A stretch of DNA of 64,000 nt from Sphingopyxis macrogoltabida (GCF_001314325.1 NZ_CP009429.1:1240501-1304500), one strand, 5' to 3'. Shown: positions 29,716 through 39,292, counted from the first letter of the stretch. Numbers and translations: made by a program. The notes: generated by a model not told the origin, from the sequence alone.

Positions 29716-30909
29716 TCAGGCTTCGCGCAGCGCGCGATAGACGAGTTCCTGTGCGACCACTTCGGGCGGGCGCATGTCGGTCGCGATGCGCTGGCGATGC
29801 GTCATGCCGATGCACAGGATATCGTTCTCGGGATCGATCCAGAACCAGGTGCCGAACGCGCCGCCCCACTCATAGGTGCCCGTGCCCACCGGCCGGCCGG
29901 CGCGGGCCGGATCGACGCAGACCATGCCGTTGAGGCCGTGGCCATTGCCCTGACCGATCACATAATGAAGGATCGGATAGCGATTTTCGAGCAGGTCTTC
30001 CGGCAGATGGTTCGACAGCATCAGGTCGATGCTCTCGGGTTTCAGGATTTGTACCTCGCCCAGACTGCCGCGCTGAAGTAGCATGCGGGCGAAGCGGGCA
30101 TAGTCGCCGGCGGTCGATTTGAACGATGTGCCGCCCATCGGAAAGATCGATTCCATCCGCTCTTCGGAGGTGGCGGTGCGCAGCCGGCCGGTTTCGGGGT
30201 CGAAGACATGGCCGCACACCAGCCGGCGCGTCTGGTCGTAATCGAGCGTGAAGCCTGTATCCTGCATGCCGAGCGGGTCGAAGACGCGCTTCTTCAGGAA
30301 CAGGTCGTACCGCTCGCCGCTCAGCCGTTCGACGATTTCGGCCTGAAGGTCGGTGGCGACGCTATATTCCCATGCGGTCCCGGGCTCGTATCCGAGCGGC
30401 AAGGACGCATAGCGGCCGATTTGCTCGGTAAGCGAGCGGGCGTCGTGCCATCTCAGCTTGGCCAGCTTTTCCTGCATCTCCTCGACGGTCTTGCCGAGGC
30501 TGAAGCCGGCGCTGTGCGTAAACAGTTCGCGGATCGTGGGTGGACGGGTGGCGTTGCTGTCGGGAAGTGCTGCGATTCCGGCAAATTCGGGAAGATAATC
30601 GGCAACGCTGTCGTCGAACTGCCACTTGCCCTCCTCGTATAGGAGCAGCATCGCGACGGCCGCCAGCGGCTTGCTCATCGAAAACAGCGTGAAGATCGAA
30701 TCGGCGTGCAGCGGGCGACGGTCGCGGCAATCGGCGAAACCGGCGACATGGGCGTGGACGATCGTGTCGCCGCGCGCGAGCAGCATCACCTGTCCCGGCA
30801 ATTCGCTGTTTGCGACCATCGTATCGAAATAGGCATCGAGTTCGGCGAGCACGCTTGCCGAAAAGCCTGCTTCGGCGGCGCTTGCCGTGCCGAAACGATA
30901 TGCTGCCAT
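29716..30909 (-). CDS. Serine hydrolase of class C beta-lactamase family
   Basis: 397 residues. The SxxK motif is in LFSMSKPLAAVAM (about residue 79), and the tyrosine motif is EYSVATDLQAEIVE. The C-terminal part has the family's WGGAFGTWFWIDP. Members include D-aminopeptidases, esterases and EstB-like enzymes. No export signal. It is the first gene of a - strand pair with the esterase and is divergent from the TonB receptor. Confidence 0.85.
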   Translation of the reverse strand: MAAYRFGTASAAEAGFSASVLAELDAYFDTMVANSELPGQVMLLARGDTIVHAHVAGFADCRDRRPLHADSIFTLFSMSKPLAAVAMLLLYEEGKWQFDDSVADYLPEFAGIAALPDSNATRPPTIRELFTHSAGFSLGKTVEEMQEKLAKLRWHDARSLTEQIGRYASLPLGYEPGTAWEYSVATDLQAEIVERLSGERYDLFLKKRVFDPLGMQDTGFTLDYDQTRRLVCGHVFDPETGRLRTATSEERMESIFPMGGTSFKSTAGDYARFARMLLQRGSLGEVQILKPESIDLMLSNHLPEDLLENRYPILHYVIGQGNGHGLNGMVCVDPARAGRPVGTGTYEWGGAFGTWFWIDPENDILCIGMTHRQRIATDMRPPEVVAQELVYRALREA

Positions 30910-31215
30910 CCTGTCTCTCCCGGTTTGCTCCGGCCTGTTCCCGGCCGCAATGCGACTCGAAAACCCTTCGCCGGCTGTTTGCGATATTTCGCATTAGGAA
31001 AGTATGGAAAGTCGCCTCGGTCAAGCAATTTGTCGAAGGGCAGCCAATAGGCCCATAATTCAGGGAATTGAAGCAGCCCGAGGCTGGGATGTCGATTGTC
31101 CTTTGTCGATTTGAAGTGCGCTCTGGAAAAGATGGATTGACAGATTTGAGAAAATGAGTTTCCATTTAAGAAATTAGGAAAGCGTCGAGCGGCGGCGCCG
31201 GGATGGGGACGGATT
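30910..31215. promoter_or_regulatory. Divergent control region, 306 bp
   Basis: AT-richer than its surroundings. It holds the inverted repeat TGCGA-TATT-TCGCA (30980-30993), two related stretches TTAGGAAAG (near 30994 and 31177), and TTGACA at 31137-31142, which could be a -35 box toward the TonB receptor, though no strong -10 follows at 17 bases. A purine-rich GGGGA precedes ATG 31216. The XRE-cupin regulator encoded two genes on is the natural candidate to bind here. Confidence 0.45.
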
Positions 31216-33444
31216 ATGAACAACCGGATGATGGCAATGTTGCTTGTGGCGGCGGCGATGCCGACGAGCGTTTGGGCGCAGGAAGCGTCTCCCGCCGACA
31301 GCGCGAGCGATCAAAGCGGCGACATCATCGTTACCGCCAACAAGCGGCCCGAACGTCAGCTCGACGTGCCGAGCGCGATCACCGCTTTCCGCGGCAGCGA
31401 CCTGCTCGACAGCGGCTACACCAGTCTCAAGGATTATCTGGCGCTGACCCCCGGCGTGCAGGTCAGCCAGACGGGTGGCGGCGGCGCGCCCGTCATCCGC
31501 GGCTTGACCACCGGCACCAATCTGGGCGCGATCGTCGGGATCGTGGTCGACGGCGCCCCGGTCGGTCCCAGCTCGTCCTTCAATCTCGGCGGTGCGAATT
31601 CGACCGACCTCGATCCGATCGATCTCGAGCGTGTCGAGGTGCTGAAGGGCCCGCAGGGCACGCTTTACGGCGCGAACACCCTCGGCGGGCTCGTGTCCTA
31701 TACCTTCGCCCGGCCGAACCTCGATCGGGTTACCGCAATCGCCCGCGGCGAACTCAGCGGCACCCAGCACGGCGGCACCAGCTACTCGTTCCGCGCCGCG
31801 GCGAGCGCGCCGGTCGTCCAGGATATGCTTGGCCTGCGCGTGTCGGGCTATATCGACCGACCGTCGGGCTTCATCGACAACAGCGTCGCTGGGATCAACG
31901 ACTTCAACCGCCAGCGCAACTGGGGAATCAACGGGTCGCTGCGCTTCGAGCCGACTCCCGAACTCAGCATCAACATCGTCGGCTTTCACCAGCAGGTGAA
32001 CCAGCTCGGGCAGGATTATGTCGTCTATGGTGCCGACCGGAAGCCGCTCACCGACCTTCACTATGACCAGCAACTTTACAGCAAATATCGCAAAAACTCC
32101 GACGTGCTCATCGGCACGGTCGATTATGATCTGGGGTTCGCCAACCTGACATCGGTCAGCAGCTATCAGAAGATCGATACCTACGTCGTCCTCAACGCGC
32201 TGACCTTCAACGCGCAGCTACCCGTTTTCACCGCGTTCGGAGGTGTTCCGGTTCCCGCCGGTACGGCCGCGGGCGCCGATGCCAAAGGGCCGGTCAAGAA
32301 ATTCTCGCAGGAATTGCGCCTCGCCTCGTCCGATGACGGTCCGCTGCAATATGTCCTCGGCGCCTTCTATACCTATGAAAAGGCACGGACCTCGACCAAC
32401 GTCGTCGGTTTCGATCCGGATTTCCAGGAGGTGCCGACGCTGGCGCCGGCGATCGGCTTCGGCGTCAACGACACCTATAAGGAAATCGCCGGCTTCGGTA
32501 ACCTGACCTACAAGTTCGGCGAAGCTTTCGACCTGACCGGTGGCCTCCGGATCGGCCGGATCAGCCAAGCCTATAACCAGACATTTTACGGCAGCGACGC
32601 GGCCGCGTTCAACAATTTCCTCGGCTTCCTGGGCCTCGATCCCGTTCCTGCCGATACCGGAACGACGCGCGGATCGGAAACGGTCAAGACCTACCTGCTC
32701 ACCGCGCGTTATCATTTCTCGCCCGACGGGATGATCTATGCCCGTTATGCGACGGGTTTCCGCCCGGGCGGCCCGAACTTCGCGGTTCCCGGCCTGCCGC
32801 CGAGCTTCAAATCGGACTCGACCGAGAATTTCGAAGGCGGTCTGAAAACCAAATTCTGGGACGGCAAGGGCACGATCGACCTGTCGGCCTTCTACATGCG
32901 CTGGAAGGATATTCTCATCCAGGTCAGCAGCGGCGGCCTCAACGCCTATGCCAATGGCGGTAATGCGCGCGTCTACGGGGTCGAAGGATCGCTTTCGCTC
33001 CGCCCCGTCGATGGGCTGACGCTGGCGGGGACGATCGCTTACAACGACGGCAAGATCACCAGCGTCGATCCGCTTGCGGCGGCTTCGCTGGGGGTGGGCG
33101 ATCCGTTGCCGAACAGCGCGAAATGGAGCGGGTCGCTGACGCTCGATTATCGCACGCCGATCGGTGGCGACTGGCAGGCGGTGGTTGGCGGCACCGCGAA
33201 ATTCGTCGGCAAACGCTACACTTCCCTGCGATCGAGCCTCATCAATCCCTTTTATCTGATGCCGGGCTATGCGTTGTTCGACGTCCGTGCGGGCGTCGAA
33301 AACGAGCGTGTCGACATCAGCCTGTTCGTCCGCAACCTGACCGACAAGCGCGCGCAGCTCAGCGGCAGCGCCGCGAACGGGATCAACGAGATCATCGTGC
33401 AGCGCCCGCGGACGATGGGCGTCGCCGTGACGTTCAAATATTGA
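31216..33444 (+). CDS. TonB-dependent receptor
   Basis: 742 residues. Signal peptide (MMAMLLVAAAMPTSVWA), then a TonB-box-like GDIIVTANKRPERQ, plug motifs (SAITAFRGSDLLDSGY, PVIRGLTTGTNLG, VDGAPVGPSS, LERVEVLKGPQGTLYGANT, GGLVSYTF) and a barrel ending in aromatic VAVTFKY. The plug type (ITVTA, then LYGANTLGG) is that of sphingomonad receptors for carbohydrates, peptides or other nutrients rather than a classical siderophore receptor. It heads a run of + strand genes: regulator, 2-hydroxy-acid oxidase and aminopeptidase. Confidence 0.94.
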   Translation: MNNRMMAMLLVAAAMPTSVWAQEASPADSASDQSGDIIVTANKRPERQLDVPSAITAFRGSDLLDSGYTSLKDYLALTPGVQVSQTGGGGAPVIRGLTTGTNLGAIVGIVVDGAPVGPSSSFNLGGANSTDLDPIDLERVEVLKGPQGTLYGANTLGGLVSYTFARPNLDRVTAIARGELSGTQHGGTSYSFRAAASAPVVQDMLGLRVSGYIDRPSGFIDNSVAGINDFNRQRNWGINGSLRFEPTPELSINIVGFHQQVNQLGQDYVVYGADRKPLTDLHYDQQLYSKYRKNSDVLIGTVDYDLGFANLTSVSSYQKIDTYVVLNALTFNAQLPVFTAFGGVPVPAGTAAGADAKGPVKKFSQELRLASSDDGPLQYVLGAFYTYEKARTSTNVVGFDPDFQEVPTLAPAIGFGVNDTYKEIAGFGNLTYKFGEAFDLTGGLRIGRISQAYNQTFYGSDAAAFNNFLGFLGLDPVPADTGTTRGSETVKTYLLTARYHFSPDGMIYARYATGFRPGGPNFAVPGLPPSFKSDSTENFEGGLKTKFWDGKGTIDLSAFYMRWKDILIQVSSGGLNAYANGGNARVYGVEGSLSLRPVDGLTLAGTIAYNDGKITSVDPLAAASLGVGDPLPNSAKWSGSLTLDYRTPIGGDWQAVVGGTAKFVGKRYTSLRSSLINPFYLMPGYALFDVRAGVENERVDISLFVRNLTDKRAQLSGSAANGINEIIVQRPRTMGVAVTFKY

Positions 33445-33587
33445 TCGAAGGCGCGCGGCCGTGTCGTCGGGTACCGTCAGTAAGGCGACAGGCCGCCCTT
33501 TCTGCTTGCACAAACAGGCCGTCCTTGGCCATGTCGGGTCGCCGCATCGCGGGGTGATGCGCGCACGGAAAGGATTTTCGAGGAACG

Positions 33588-34295
33588 ATGCGCGAGAAGA
33601 CGGGACGCAAGGCGGAGTTGGCGAGCAGCCGGTTGCGGGTCGGGGCGGCGATCCGCGAACGGCGGCAGGCGGCCGGACTGTCGCTGGCCGAACTCGCCGA
33701 GCGGATCGGCGTCGCGCTTTCGACCATGTCGAAAATCGAGAATGGCAAGATTTCGACCAGCTTCGAACGGCTCGACAGCATCAGCCGCGCGTTGCAGGCG
33801 GATATCGCGGAATTTCTCGGGACCGCGGCGCCGATGGCGATTTCGATGCCGCAATCGTCCGCTTACGGGATGCGGCGCAGCATCACGCGGCCCGAGGACG
33901 GGACGATGGTCGACGCCGGGACCTATCTCGAATGGTTCCACGCCTCGGACATGCTCCAGAAGCGCTTCCAGCCGGTGGTCGCCGAATTGCTGATCGAGGA
34001 CGTCGCCGACTATGGTCCCTTCACACAGCACAGCGGCGAGGAATTCAATTACGTCCTCGAAGGCGAGATGGAGTTTCACACGGAGATTTACGCGCCGGTT
34101 CGCCTCACCGCAGGGTCGAGCATCTATTTCGACGCCGAGATGAAGCACGCGCATGTCCGGGTCGGCAGCAGTCCGTGCCGCCTGCTCGCCATCCTCTGCC
34201 CGCGCAGGGAACCGCTCGCCGCCGGTACGGCGGACCGCCGGTCGATGCGGATCGTCGATCCGCAGGGCAACGATATGGTGGCGACCGCCAAATAG
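33588..34295 (+). CDS. XRE-family regulator with C-terminal cupin domain
   Basis: 235 residues. The N-terminal helix-turn-helix is GLSLAELAERIGVALSTMSKIENGK (split RRQAAG.. to ..STSFERL). A cupin barrel follows (GPFTQHSGEEFNYVLEGEMEF and GSSIYFDAEMKHAH), whose histidines and glutamate can bind metal or a small effector. Such regulators (PuuR type) usually control catabolism of the compound sensed by the cupin. GAGGAAC lies just ahead of ATG 33588. It is between the TonB receptor and the oxidase. Confidence 0.92.
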   Translation: MREKTGRKAELASSRLRVGAAIRERRQAAGLSLAELAERIGVALSTMSKIENGKISTSFERLDSISRALQADIAEFLGTAAPMAISMPQSSAYGMRRSITRPEDGTMVDAGTYLEWFHASDMLQKRFQPVVAELLIEDVADYGPFTQHSGEEFNYVLEGEMEFHTEIYAPVRLTAGSSIYFDAEMKHAHVRVGSSPCRLLAILCPRREPLAAGTADRRSMRIVDPQGNDMVATAK

Positions 34296-34344
34296 CCGGC
34301 GAACCCGCGCATCGTTGTCGTTCGGGCAGGGAGCGCTGATCGCC

Positions 34345-35520
34345 ATGGCGGGTCTTTCAAAAGCCTTTAACGTCGCCGATGTCCGGGCGCTGGCCGGCCG
34401 CGCCCTGCCGCGGCCGATCCGCGACTATCTGGAGGGCGGCGCCGACGACGAATGGACGCTGGCGCGCAATCGCGCGGCGTTCGGCGACTGGGTGCTGGCG
34501 CAGCGGACGCTTGTCGATGTCAGTGTCATCGACCCGGGTACCAAGATGCTCGGCTTCCGGGCCGCGATGCCGCTGATGCTGTCGCCGACCGGCATGTCGC
34601 AGCTCTTCCACGCGTCGGGCGAAACCGCGGTCGCGCGCGCGGCGGCAGCGGCGGGCGTGCCCTATGGCCTGTCGACGATGGCGACGACATCGATCGAGAC
34701 GATCGCCGCGACGGGCGCGAACCGCTATTTCCAGCTCTACTTGTTCCGCGACCGCGAACTGACCCGCGCGCTGCTCGAACGCGCCGCGGCGCATGGCTAT
34801 GGCGCGCTGTGCCTGACCGTCGATACGGCGATGGCGGGGAACCGCGAGCGCGATCTCAAGAGCGGGATGATCATGCCGCCGCGCTTCACGCTTGGCAGCC
34901 TGATGAGCTTCGCGGGGCATCCGCGCTGGTCGCTCGGCGCGCTCAAGAACCGCTCCTTCCAACTCGCGAATGTCATCGACCATGTCGGCGATATCGGCAG
35001 CGCGGGGACCAGCGTCATCGATTATGTCAACGCGCAGTTCGACCGGACCGCGACGTGGAAGGATGTCGAATGGCTGCGCAGCCAGTGGTCCGGCAAACTG
35101 GTGATCAAGGGCGCGATCATGCCCGGCGATTGCCTGGAAGCTGTCGACTGCGGCGTCGATGCGGTGATGGTGTCGAACCATGGTGGGCGCCAGCTCGACA
35201 CCGCGGGCGCGCCGCTCGATTATCTGCCGGCGATCCGCGACCGGATCGGCGACAGGGCCGAACTGATCGTCGATGGCGGGGTGCGCCGCGGCACCGATGT
35301 GCTGAAGGCGATCGCGCTCGGCGCCAACGGCTGCTCGATCGGGCGCCCCTATCTTTACGGGCTCGCGGCGGGTGGCGAGGCCGGGGTCGAGCGTATCCTG
35401 TCGATCTTCCGCAGCGAGATCGAACGCGACATGGGATTGATGGGGCGGACGCGGATCGCCGACATCACCGCCGCCGACGTCGACCATCTCTCGCAATTCC
35501 GGTCGAAGCCCGGCTGCTGA
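34345..35520 (+). CDS. FMN-dependent alpha-hydroxy-acid oxidase/dehydrogenase
   Basis: 391 residues of the lactate/mandelate dehydrogenase family. Features are DYLEGGADDEWTLARN at the N-terminus, the flavin loop LSPTGMSQLFHASGE, YFQLYLFRDRE, LTVDTAMAGNRERD, the catalytic SNHGGRQLD with His and Arg, and VDGGVRRGTDVLKAIALGA. It oxidises a 2-hydroxy acid to the keto acid. ATG 34345 starts the conserved protein (MAGLSKAFNVADVRALAG); the frame upstream is not protein-like. The gene lies between regulator and aminopeptidase, probably one operon. Confidence 0.93.
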   Translation: MAGLSKAFNVADVRALAGRALPRPIRDYLEGGADDEWTLARNRAAFGDWVLAQRTLVDVSVIDPGTKMLGFRAAMPLMLSPTGMSQLFHASGETAVARAAAAAGVPYGLSTMATTSIETIAATGANRYFQLYLFRDRELTRALLERAAAHGYGALCLTVDTAMAGNRERDLKSGMIMPPRFTLGSLMSFAGHPRWSLGALKNRSFQLANVIDHVGDIGSAGTSVIDYVNAQFDRTATWKDVEWLRSQWSGKLVIKGAIMPGDCLEAVDCGVDAVMVSNHGGRQLDTAGAPLDYLPAIRDRIGDRAELIVDGGVRRGTDVLKAIALGANGCSIGRPYLYGLAAGGEAGVERILSIFRSEIERDMGLMGRTRIADITAADVDHLSQFRSKPGC

Positions 35521-35560
35521 ACGAATTTCCCCGATACTCAACCCGGAACAGGATTTTGCC

Positions 35561-37030
35561 ATGACAAGCTGGACCAGCATCGAAATCAAACCCGGCGGCA
35601 GCGATGCGCCGATGCTGGCCTTTGCCGCGGGAGAGGCACTATATGCGCCCGCCGCCGTGCACGATCGCATCCGTGCCGTCGTCAAAGCGACCGGCTTCGA
35701 GGCCAAGCCCGGCCGCTGGCTCGATATCGTCAGCGAGGGTGACGCGGGAAGCCGGATCGTCGTCATTGCGGCGGGTGCGAACGACAGCGAAGATCGCTGG
35801 CGCAATGCCGGCGGCCATGCCGTCGAGGCGATCCGCGCCTTGGCGCTCGTCGCGGCACGGCTGCCGTCGGCGGCGGAACTCGGGATCGGGGAAGCATTTG
35901 CCGACCTCATCGAGGGTGTGCTGCTGCACGGCTTCCGCCTCGATCAGGGGCGTAGCAATCCGGTACCCGGGCAATTCGCATCGACGCTGTCAATTGCGCA
36001 GGACGATGCGCCGCTCGCCGAGCAGGCGCGGCTGCGGGCCGATCCCGTCAATCGCGCCCGCGCGTGGGTCGAGCAGCCGGCGAACAGGCTGACGCCCGCA
36101 GCATTTGCCGACGAGGCCGAAGCCGCGCTTGCGCCGCTCGGTGTCCGGGTTCGCCAGCTCGGTCTTGCCGAGCTCGAAGCGCTCGGTGCCGGTGGCATTC
36201 TTGCGGTCGCGGCGGGGAGCTCCAACGAGCCGCGCCTGACGATCGCCGAATGGCGTGGGGCGCCCGACCGCGAGGGCTGGGATGCGGCCTTCGTCGGCAA
36301 GGGGCTGACCTTCGACGCCGGCGGTCTCAACCTCAAGGCCCGGCCCGGCATTGCCAAGATGAAGTTCGACATGGCGGGCGGCGCGGCGGTGCTCGGCGCG
36401 ATCGAACGGCTGGCCTTGCGCAAGGCGCCGGTCAATATCGTCGCCGTGGTCCCGATGTGCGAGAATAATGTCGACGGCAAATCCTATCGCCCCGGCGATG
36501 TCATCACCTCGCTGGCGGGCCTGACGATCGACGTCCAGGACACCGATGCCGAGGGGCGTATCGTCCTCGCCGACGGGGTGACCTATGCCATCCGCGAATA
36601 TGACCCCGGGGTGATCGTCGACGTCGCGACGCTGACCGGCGCGATCATGGGTGTGCTGCACGAAGATTTTGCCGGGCTGTTCACCAGCGACGATGCGTTG
36701 GCTGCCAGCCTGACCGGGGCGGGTGCCGCGACGCACGAATTGCTCTGGCGCCTGCCGCTGGTCGCCTCGATGGCCTATCTGGTCGAATCGCCGGTCGCCG
36801 ACGTCTCGAATCTCGGCGCGCCGGGCTGGTTCGGCGTCGGCGGCGGCTCGCCGGTCGCGGGCGCCAAGTTTATCGAGAAGTTCGCCGACGGCCGTCGCTG
36901 GGCGCATCTCGACATTGCGGGCACCGGCTGGGCCTCGCGGCGAAGTTCCCGGTGTGGCCCCGGGGCGACCGGTTTCGGCGTCGCGCTGCTCGACCGCTGG
37001 GCCGATCTCGCGGTAGCGGACAAGGGTTAA
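35561..37030 (+). CDS. M17 leucyl-aminopeptidase family protein
   Basis: 489 residues. The C-terminal catalytic domain is complete: GKGLTFDAGGLNLK (metal-binding Lys and Asp, catalytic Lys), MKFDMAGGAAV (Asp) and DTDAEGRIVLADG (Asp, Glu, catalytic Arg; usual NTDAEGRL). A shorter N-terminal domain precedes it. The last 30 residues (ASRRSSRCGPGATGFG) differ from the usual loop, still ending GATGFGVALLDRW. It is a cytosolic hexameric metallo-aminopeptidase. Its stop overlaps the convergent CDF gene end by four bases. Confidence 0.92.
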   Translation: MTSWTSIEIKPGGSDAPMLAFAAGEALYAPAAVHDRIRAVVKATGFEAKPGRWLDIVSEGDAGSRIVVIAAGANDSEDRWRNAGGHAVEAIRALALVAARLPSAAELGIGEAFADLIEGVLLHGFRLDQGRSNPVPGQFASTLSIAQDDAPLAEQARLRADPVNRARAWVEQPANRLTPAAFADEAEAALAPLGVRVRQLGLAELEALGAGGILAVAAGSSNEPRLTIAEWRGAPDREGWDAAFVGKGLTFDAGGLNLKARPGIAKMKFDMAGGAAVLGAIERLALRKAPVNIVAVVPMCENNVDGKSYRPGDVITSLAGLTIDVQDTDAEGRIVLADGVTYAIREYDPGVIVDVATLTGAIMGVLHEDFAGLFTSDDALAASLTGAGAATHELLWRLPLVASMAYLVESPVADVSNLGAPGWFGVGGGSPVAGAKFIEKFADGRRWAHLDIAGTGWASRRSSRCGPGATGFGVALLDRWADLAVADKG

Positions 37031-37980
37031 ACGTCGCCGGCTTCGGTTGCCGATGCCGGAACGAAGCTGATCTGCGCGAGGCGCCAGTTTCGTTGGGGCT
37101 TTCCGGGCCAGTGGCCGTTCACGTCGAAAGGTTCGTCGGGCAGGCAGCCGTGCACTTCGGCGCGGATCAGCCGCCCCGTCTCGCGCAGCCGGATCGTCGC
37201 ATCGGGGTAGCGCTGTTTGAGCGCCGCTTCGAGCGCTTCGGCTTCCTTCGATATTTCTGCGCTCGCCAGCGCGCGCGGCGTGCCGTCGACCAGTTCGGCG
37301 GTCGACGAGCGGATCGCCTTCATCCCGTCGTGGAGGATGTCGAACGAGATGATCGCCGCAGCGACCGAGTCCGCCCACCACCAGCCGAGCCCCAGCCCGA
37401 CGATTCCGGCGACGCCGGCAGCCCCGGTCATCCAGTTCGCCTTGTTCATCAGCGCGTCGGTGTGGAGCAATTTGTCCGCCAGTTCTTCCGCCAGCGGCAG
37501 TTCCTTGCGCCCGATGATCATCGGCGGGATCATCGCATAGACCTGCGCGCCGATCATCAGCCAGCCGAGCCAGATGTCGCGGCCGAACAGCTCGATCGAT
37601 CCGACCGAGGCATGCTCGGCCTTGATCAGCGTCATCGTCGAATCCCACAGGAGTAGCGCGCCCGTTGCCGCGAGCGCGACCGCAGCGAGGAAAAAGCCGA
37701 GGCCGTTGACCCGTTCGAAACCGAAGGGGAATTTGCGCGACCTTTTGCCCTTGCGCTCCATCCGCGCCGCGACAAGGAAAGCGATCGGCGGCACGAGGCC
37801 GAGCGTATCCTCGATCCACGCCGTCTTCATCGTCTGGCTCTGGCCGAGGACGAGCCCCATCACAATGACGATGGTGATCGTCCAGAAGATGTTCCAATAT
37901 TCGAGCCGCTCGGCGCGTTTCAACGTCGCGCGCAAATGCGGCGGCAGGTCGTCGGCATGGGTGCCCGGATGGATGCTCAT
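37027..37980 (-). CDS. Cation diffusion facilitator (CDF) transporter
   Basis: 317 residues, six membrane helices. The family pattern includes YWNIFWTITIVIVMGLVLG, KFPFGFERVNGLGFF, LLHTDALMNKANWM (the HxxxD-type site in helix 5 position) and GLGLGWWWADSVAAAIISF (HDxxD-equivalent region shows WADS). It exports Zn, Co, Fe or Mn by proton exchange. ATG 37980 overlaps the stop of the lipoprotein gene upstream (ATGA), so they are coupled. Confidence 0.85.
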   Translation of the reverse strand: MSIHPGTHADDLPPHLRATLKRAERLEYWNIFWTITIVIVMGLVLGQSQTMKTAWIEDTLGLVPPIAFLVAARMERKGKRSRKFPFGFERVNGLGFFLAAVALAATGALLLWDSTMTLIKAEHASVGSIELFGRDIWLGWLMIGAQVYAMIPPMIIGRKELPLAEELADKLLHTDALMNKANWMTGAAGVAGIVGLGLGWWWADSVAAAIISFDILHDGMKAIRSSTAELVDGTPRALASAEISKEAEALEAALKQRYPDATIRLRETGRLIRAEVHGCLPDEPFDVNGHWPGKPQRNWRLAQISFVPASATEAGDV

Positions 37981-38426
37981 GGGGCCGCCTTGGGGCGCGC
38001 AACCTTTCGCGCGCTGGTCTCGACAAGCATGATCCAGCGGTTCTCGCCGCTGCGCATCGCGGCGCGCCATTCGACGGTTTGCTCGCCCTGTCCCTCGGTG
38101 CGCACGGGCGGTGAAAGCGCACTCATGGTCGCCCACGGCGTCTTCTTCGTGAACGGCGCGACGACGAGGTCGATTTCGCCGGTTTCGAGCTTGTCCAGCA
38201 ACGGCTCGAGCGCGCCGCGCCGCAGTTCGGCCTTTGCACCTGCTGCCGTTTCGACCTGCTCCACAAGCGTCCGTGCTTCGGGCGGCAAGTCCTGTTCGGT
38301 GCCGACGCGGATGGTGCCGCTGGCGCGGATTTTATCGAGGCTGTTCGCGGGGTCGCGGGGGAAGTCGGTGCAGCCGCTGAACAGCAGGGCGATCGCTATC
38401 GCAACGGCCGCTTTAACACGGGACAA
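37977..38426 (-). CDS. Small solute-binding (family 3-like) lipoprotein
   Basis: About 149 residues. The signal is SRVKAAVAIAIALLFSGC, with lipobox LFSGC, then KIRASGTIRVGTEQDLPPEA, the N-terminal pattern of family 3 binding proteins, and GEIDLVVAPFTKKTPWA. It covers only about half the usual length of such proteins. TTG 38426 is preferred because GAGGAG lies eight bases ahead and it begins the lipoprotein signal; ATG 38444 and TTG 38462 are alternatives. It is coupled to the CDF exporter, so it may present a metal or ligand to it, which is inference. Confidence 0.7.
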   Translation of the reverse strand: MSRVKAAVAIAIALLFSGCTDFPRDPANSLDKIRASGTIRVGTEQDLPPEARTLVEQVETAAGAKAELRRGALEPLLDKLETGEIDLVVAPFTKKTPWATMSALSPPVRTEGQGEQTVEWRAAMRSGENRWIMLVETSARKVARPKAAP

Positions 38427-38492
38427 GGCCCTGTCTCCTCGCATGGGCCCCCACGCTGCCAATACGCCCTGAAGGAGAGGAGGGTTCCGTTC

Positions 38493-39287
38493 TCAGCGCC
38501 GTGCGAGGACGTCGTAATGGCGGCCGATGCCAAAGCGGTCGAAGCGGGTGAAGCCGATGCCTCGCAGCCGCGCCTCGATGGCGGCCGCATCGGTCCAGCG
38601 CTCGTCGATTTCATAGAAGATGGCGCTCAGGCGGTTGCGATGCGCCGATGCCGCCAGCGCCTCGATAACCGTTTCCTCATGCCCTTCGACGTCGATCTTG
38701 ACGATCAACGGCAAATCGGTGGGAAGCAGCGTATCGACCCCGGTAATGCCGAGGATCCGAATGTCTTCGGTCCCGGGGCCGGTGCAGGCACCTGCATCGC
38801 GCAGGCTGGCGATGCCGCTGTGCGTACTGTTGGTGGCGATCGTCGCTATTCCCGAGTGGAGCGAGACCGCGGCATGGACGGGCCTGATTCGCGCTTTCGC
38901 GTCGTTGAGGGCGATATTGTCCTGAAGCAGCGCGAAGGTCGCGGCGACCGGCTCGAACGCGATCGCGGCCGCGCAATGCGGGTTCTGCGCGGCCAGCAGG
39001 CTGTAGAGGCCCTGGTTGGCGCCGATGTCGACGAAGACAAAGGGTGCGTCCTGTGCGGCGAGATAGTCCGAAAGGACATGGCCATAGGTCGCATAACGGC
39101 AATATTGAAAGGTGCGATCCTGCCAGTTGGCACGCATGCGGACGCCGTAGCGTGACATCACGACGTCGTCGGGGCGTGGCAGCGGCAGCGCCGAAAGGCC
39201 ACGCGCGAGCCATTTGTGGAGCGTCTTTTTCACGCCATAGTCGAGGAAGGCGCCGATGCGCGAGGGAGCGGACTGGCTGTACGGCAT
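38493..39287 (-). CDS. FkbM-family methyltransferase
   Basis: 264 residues. The AdoMet motif is FVFVDIGANQGLYSLLAA, followed by AIAFEPVAATFALL and the FkbM signature IVKIDVEGHEETVIEAL. FkbM proteins O-methylate sugars or polyketides; beside the two preceding genes a role in a surface glycan is likely. ATG 39287 lies five bases past the stop of the glycosyltransferase-like gene, so it is part of a three-gene - strand operon. Confidence 0.9.
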   Translation of the reverse strand: MPYSQSAPSRIGAFLDYGVKKTLHKWLARGLSALPLPRPDDVVMSRYGVRMRANWQDRTFQYCRYATYGHVLSDYLAAQDAPFVFVDIGANQGLYSLLAAQNPHCAAAIAFEPVAATFALLQDNIALNDAKARIRPVHAAVSLHSGIATIATNSTHSGIASLRDAGACTGPGTEDIRILGITGVDTLLPTDLPLIVKIDVEGHEETVIEALAASAHRNRLSAIFYEIDERWTDAAAIEARLRGIGFTRFDRFGIGRHYDVLARR

Positions 39288-39292
39288 GGCGG

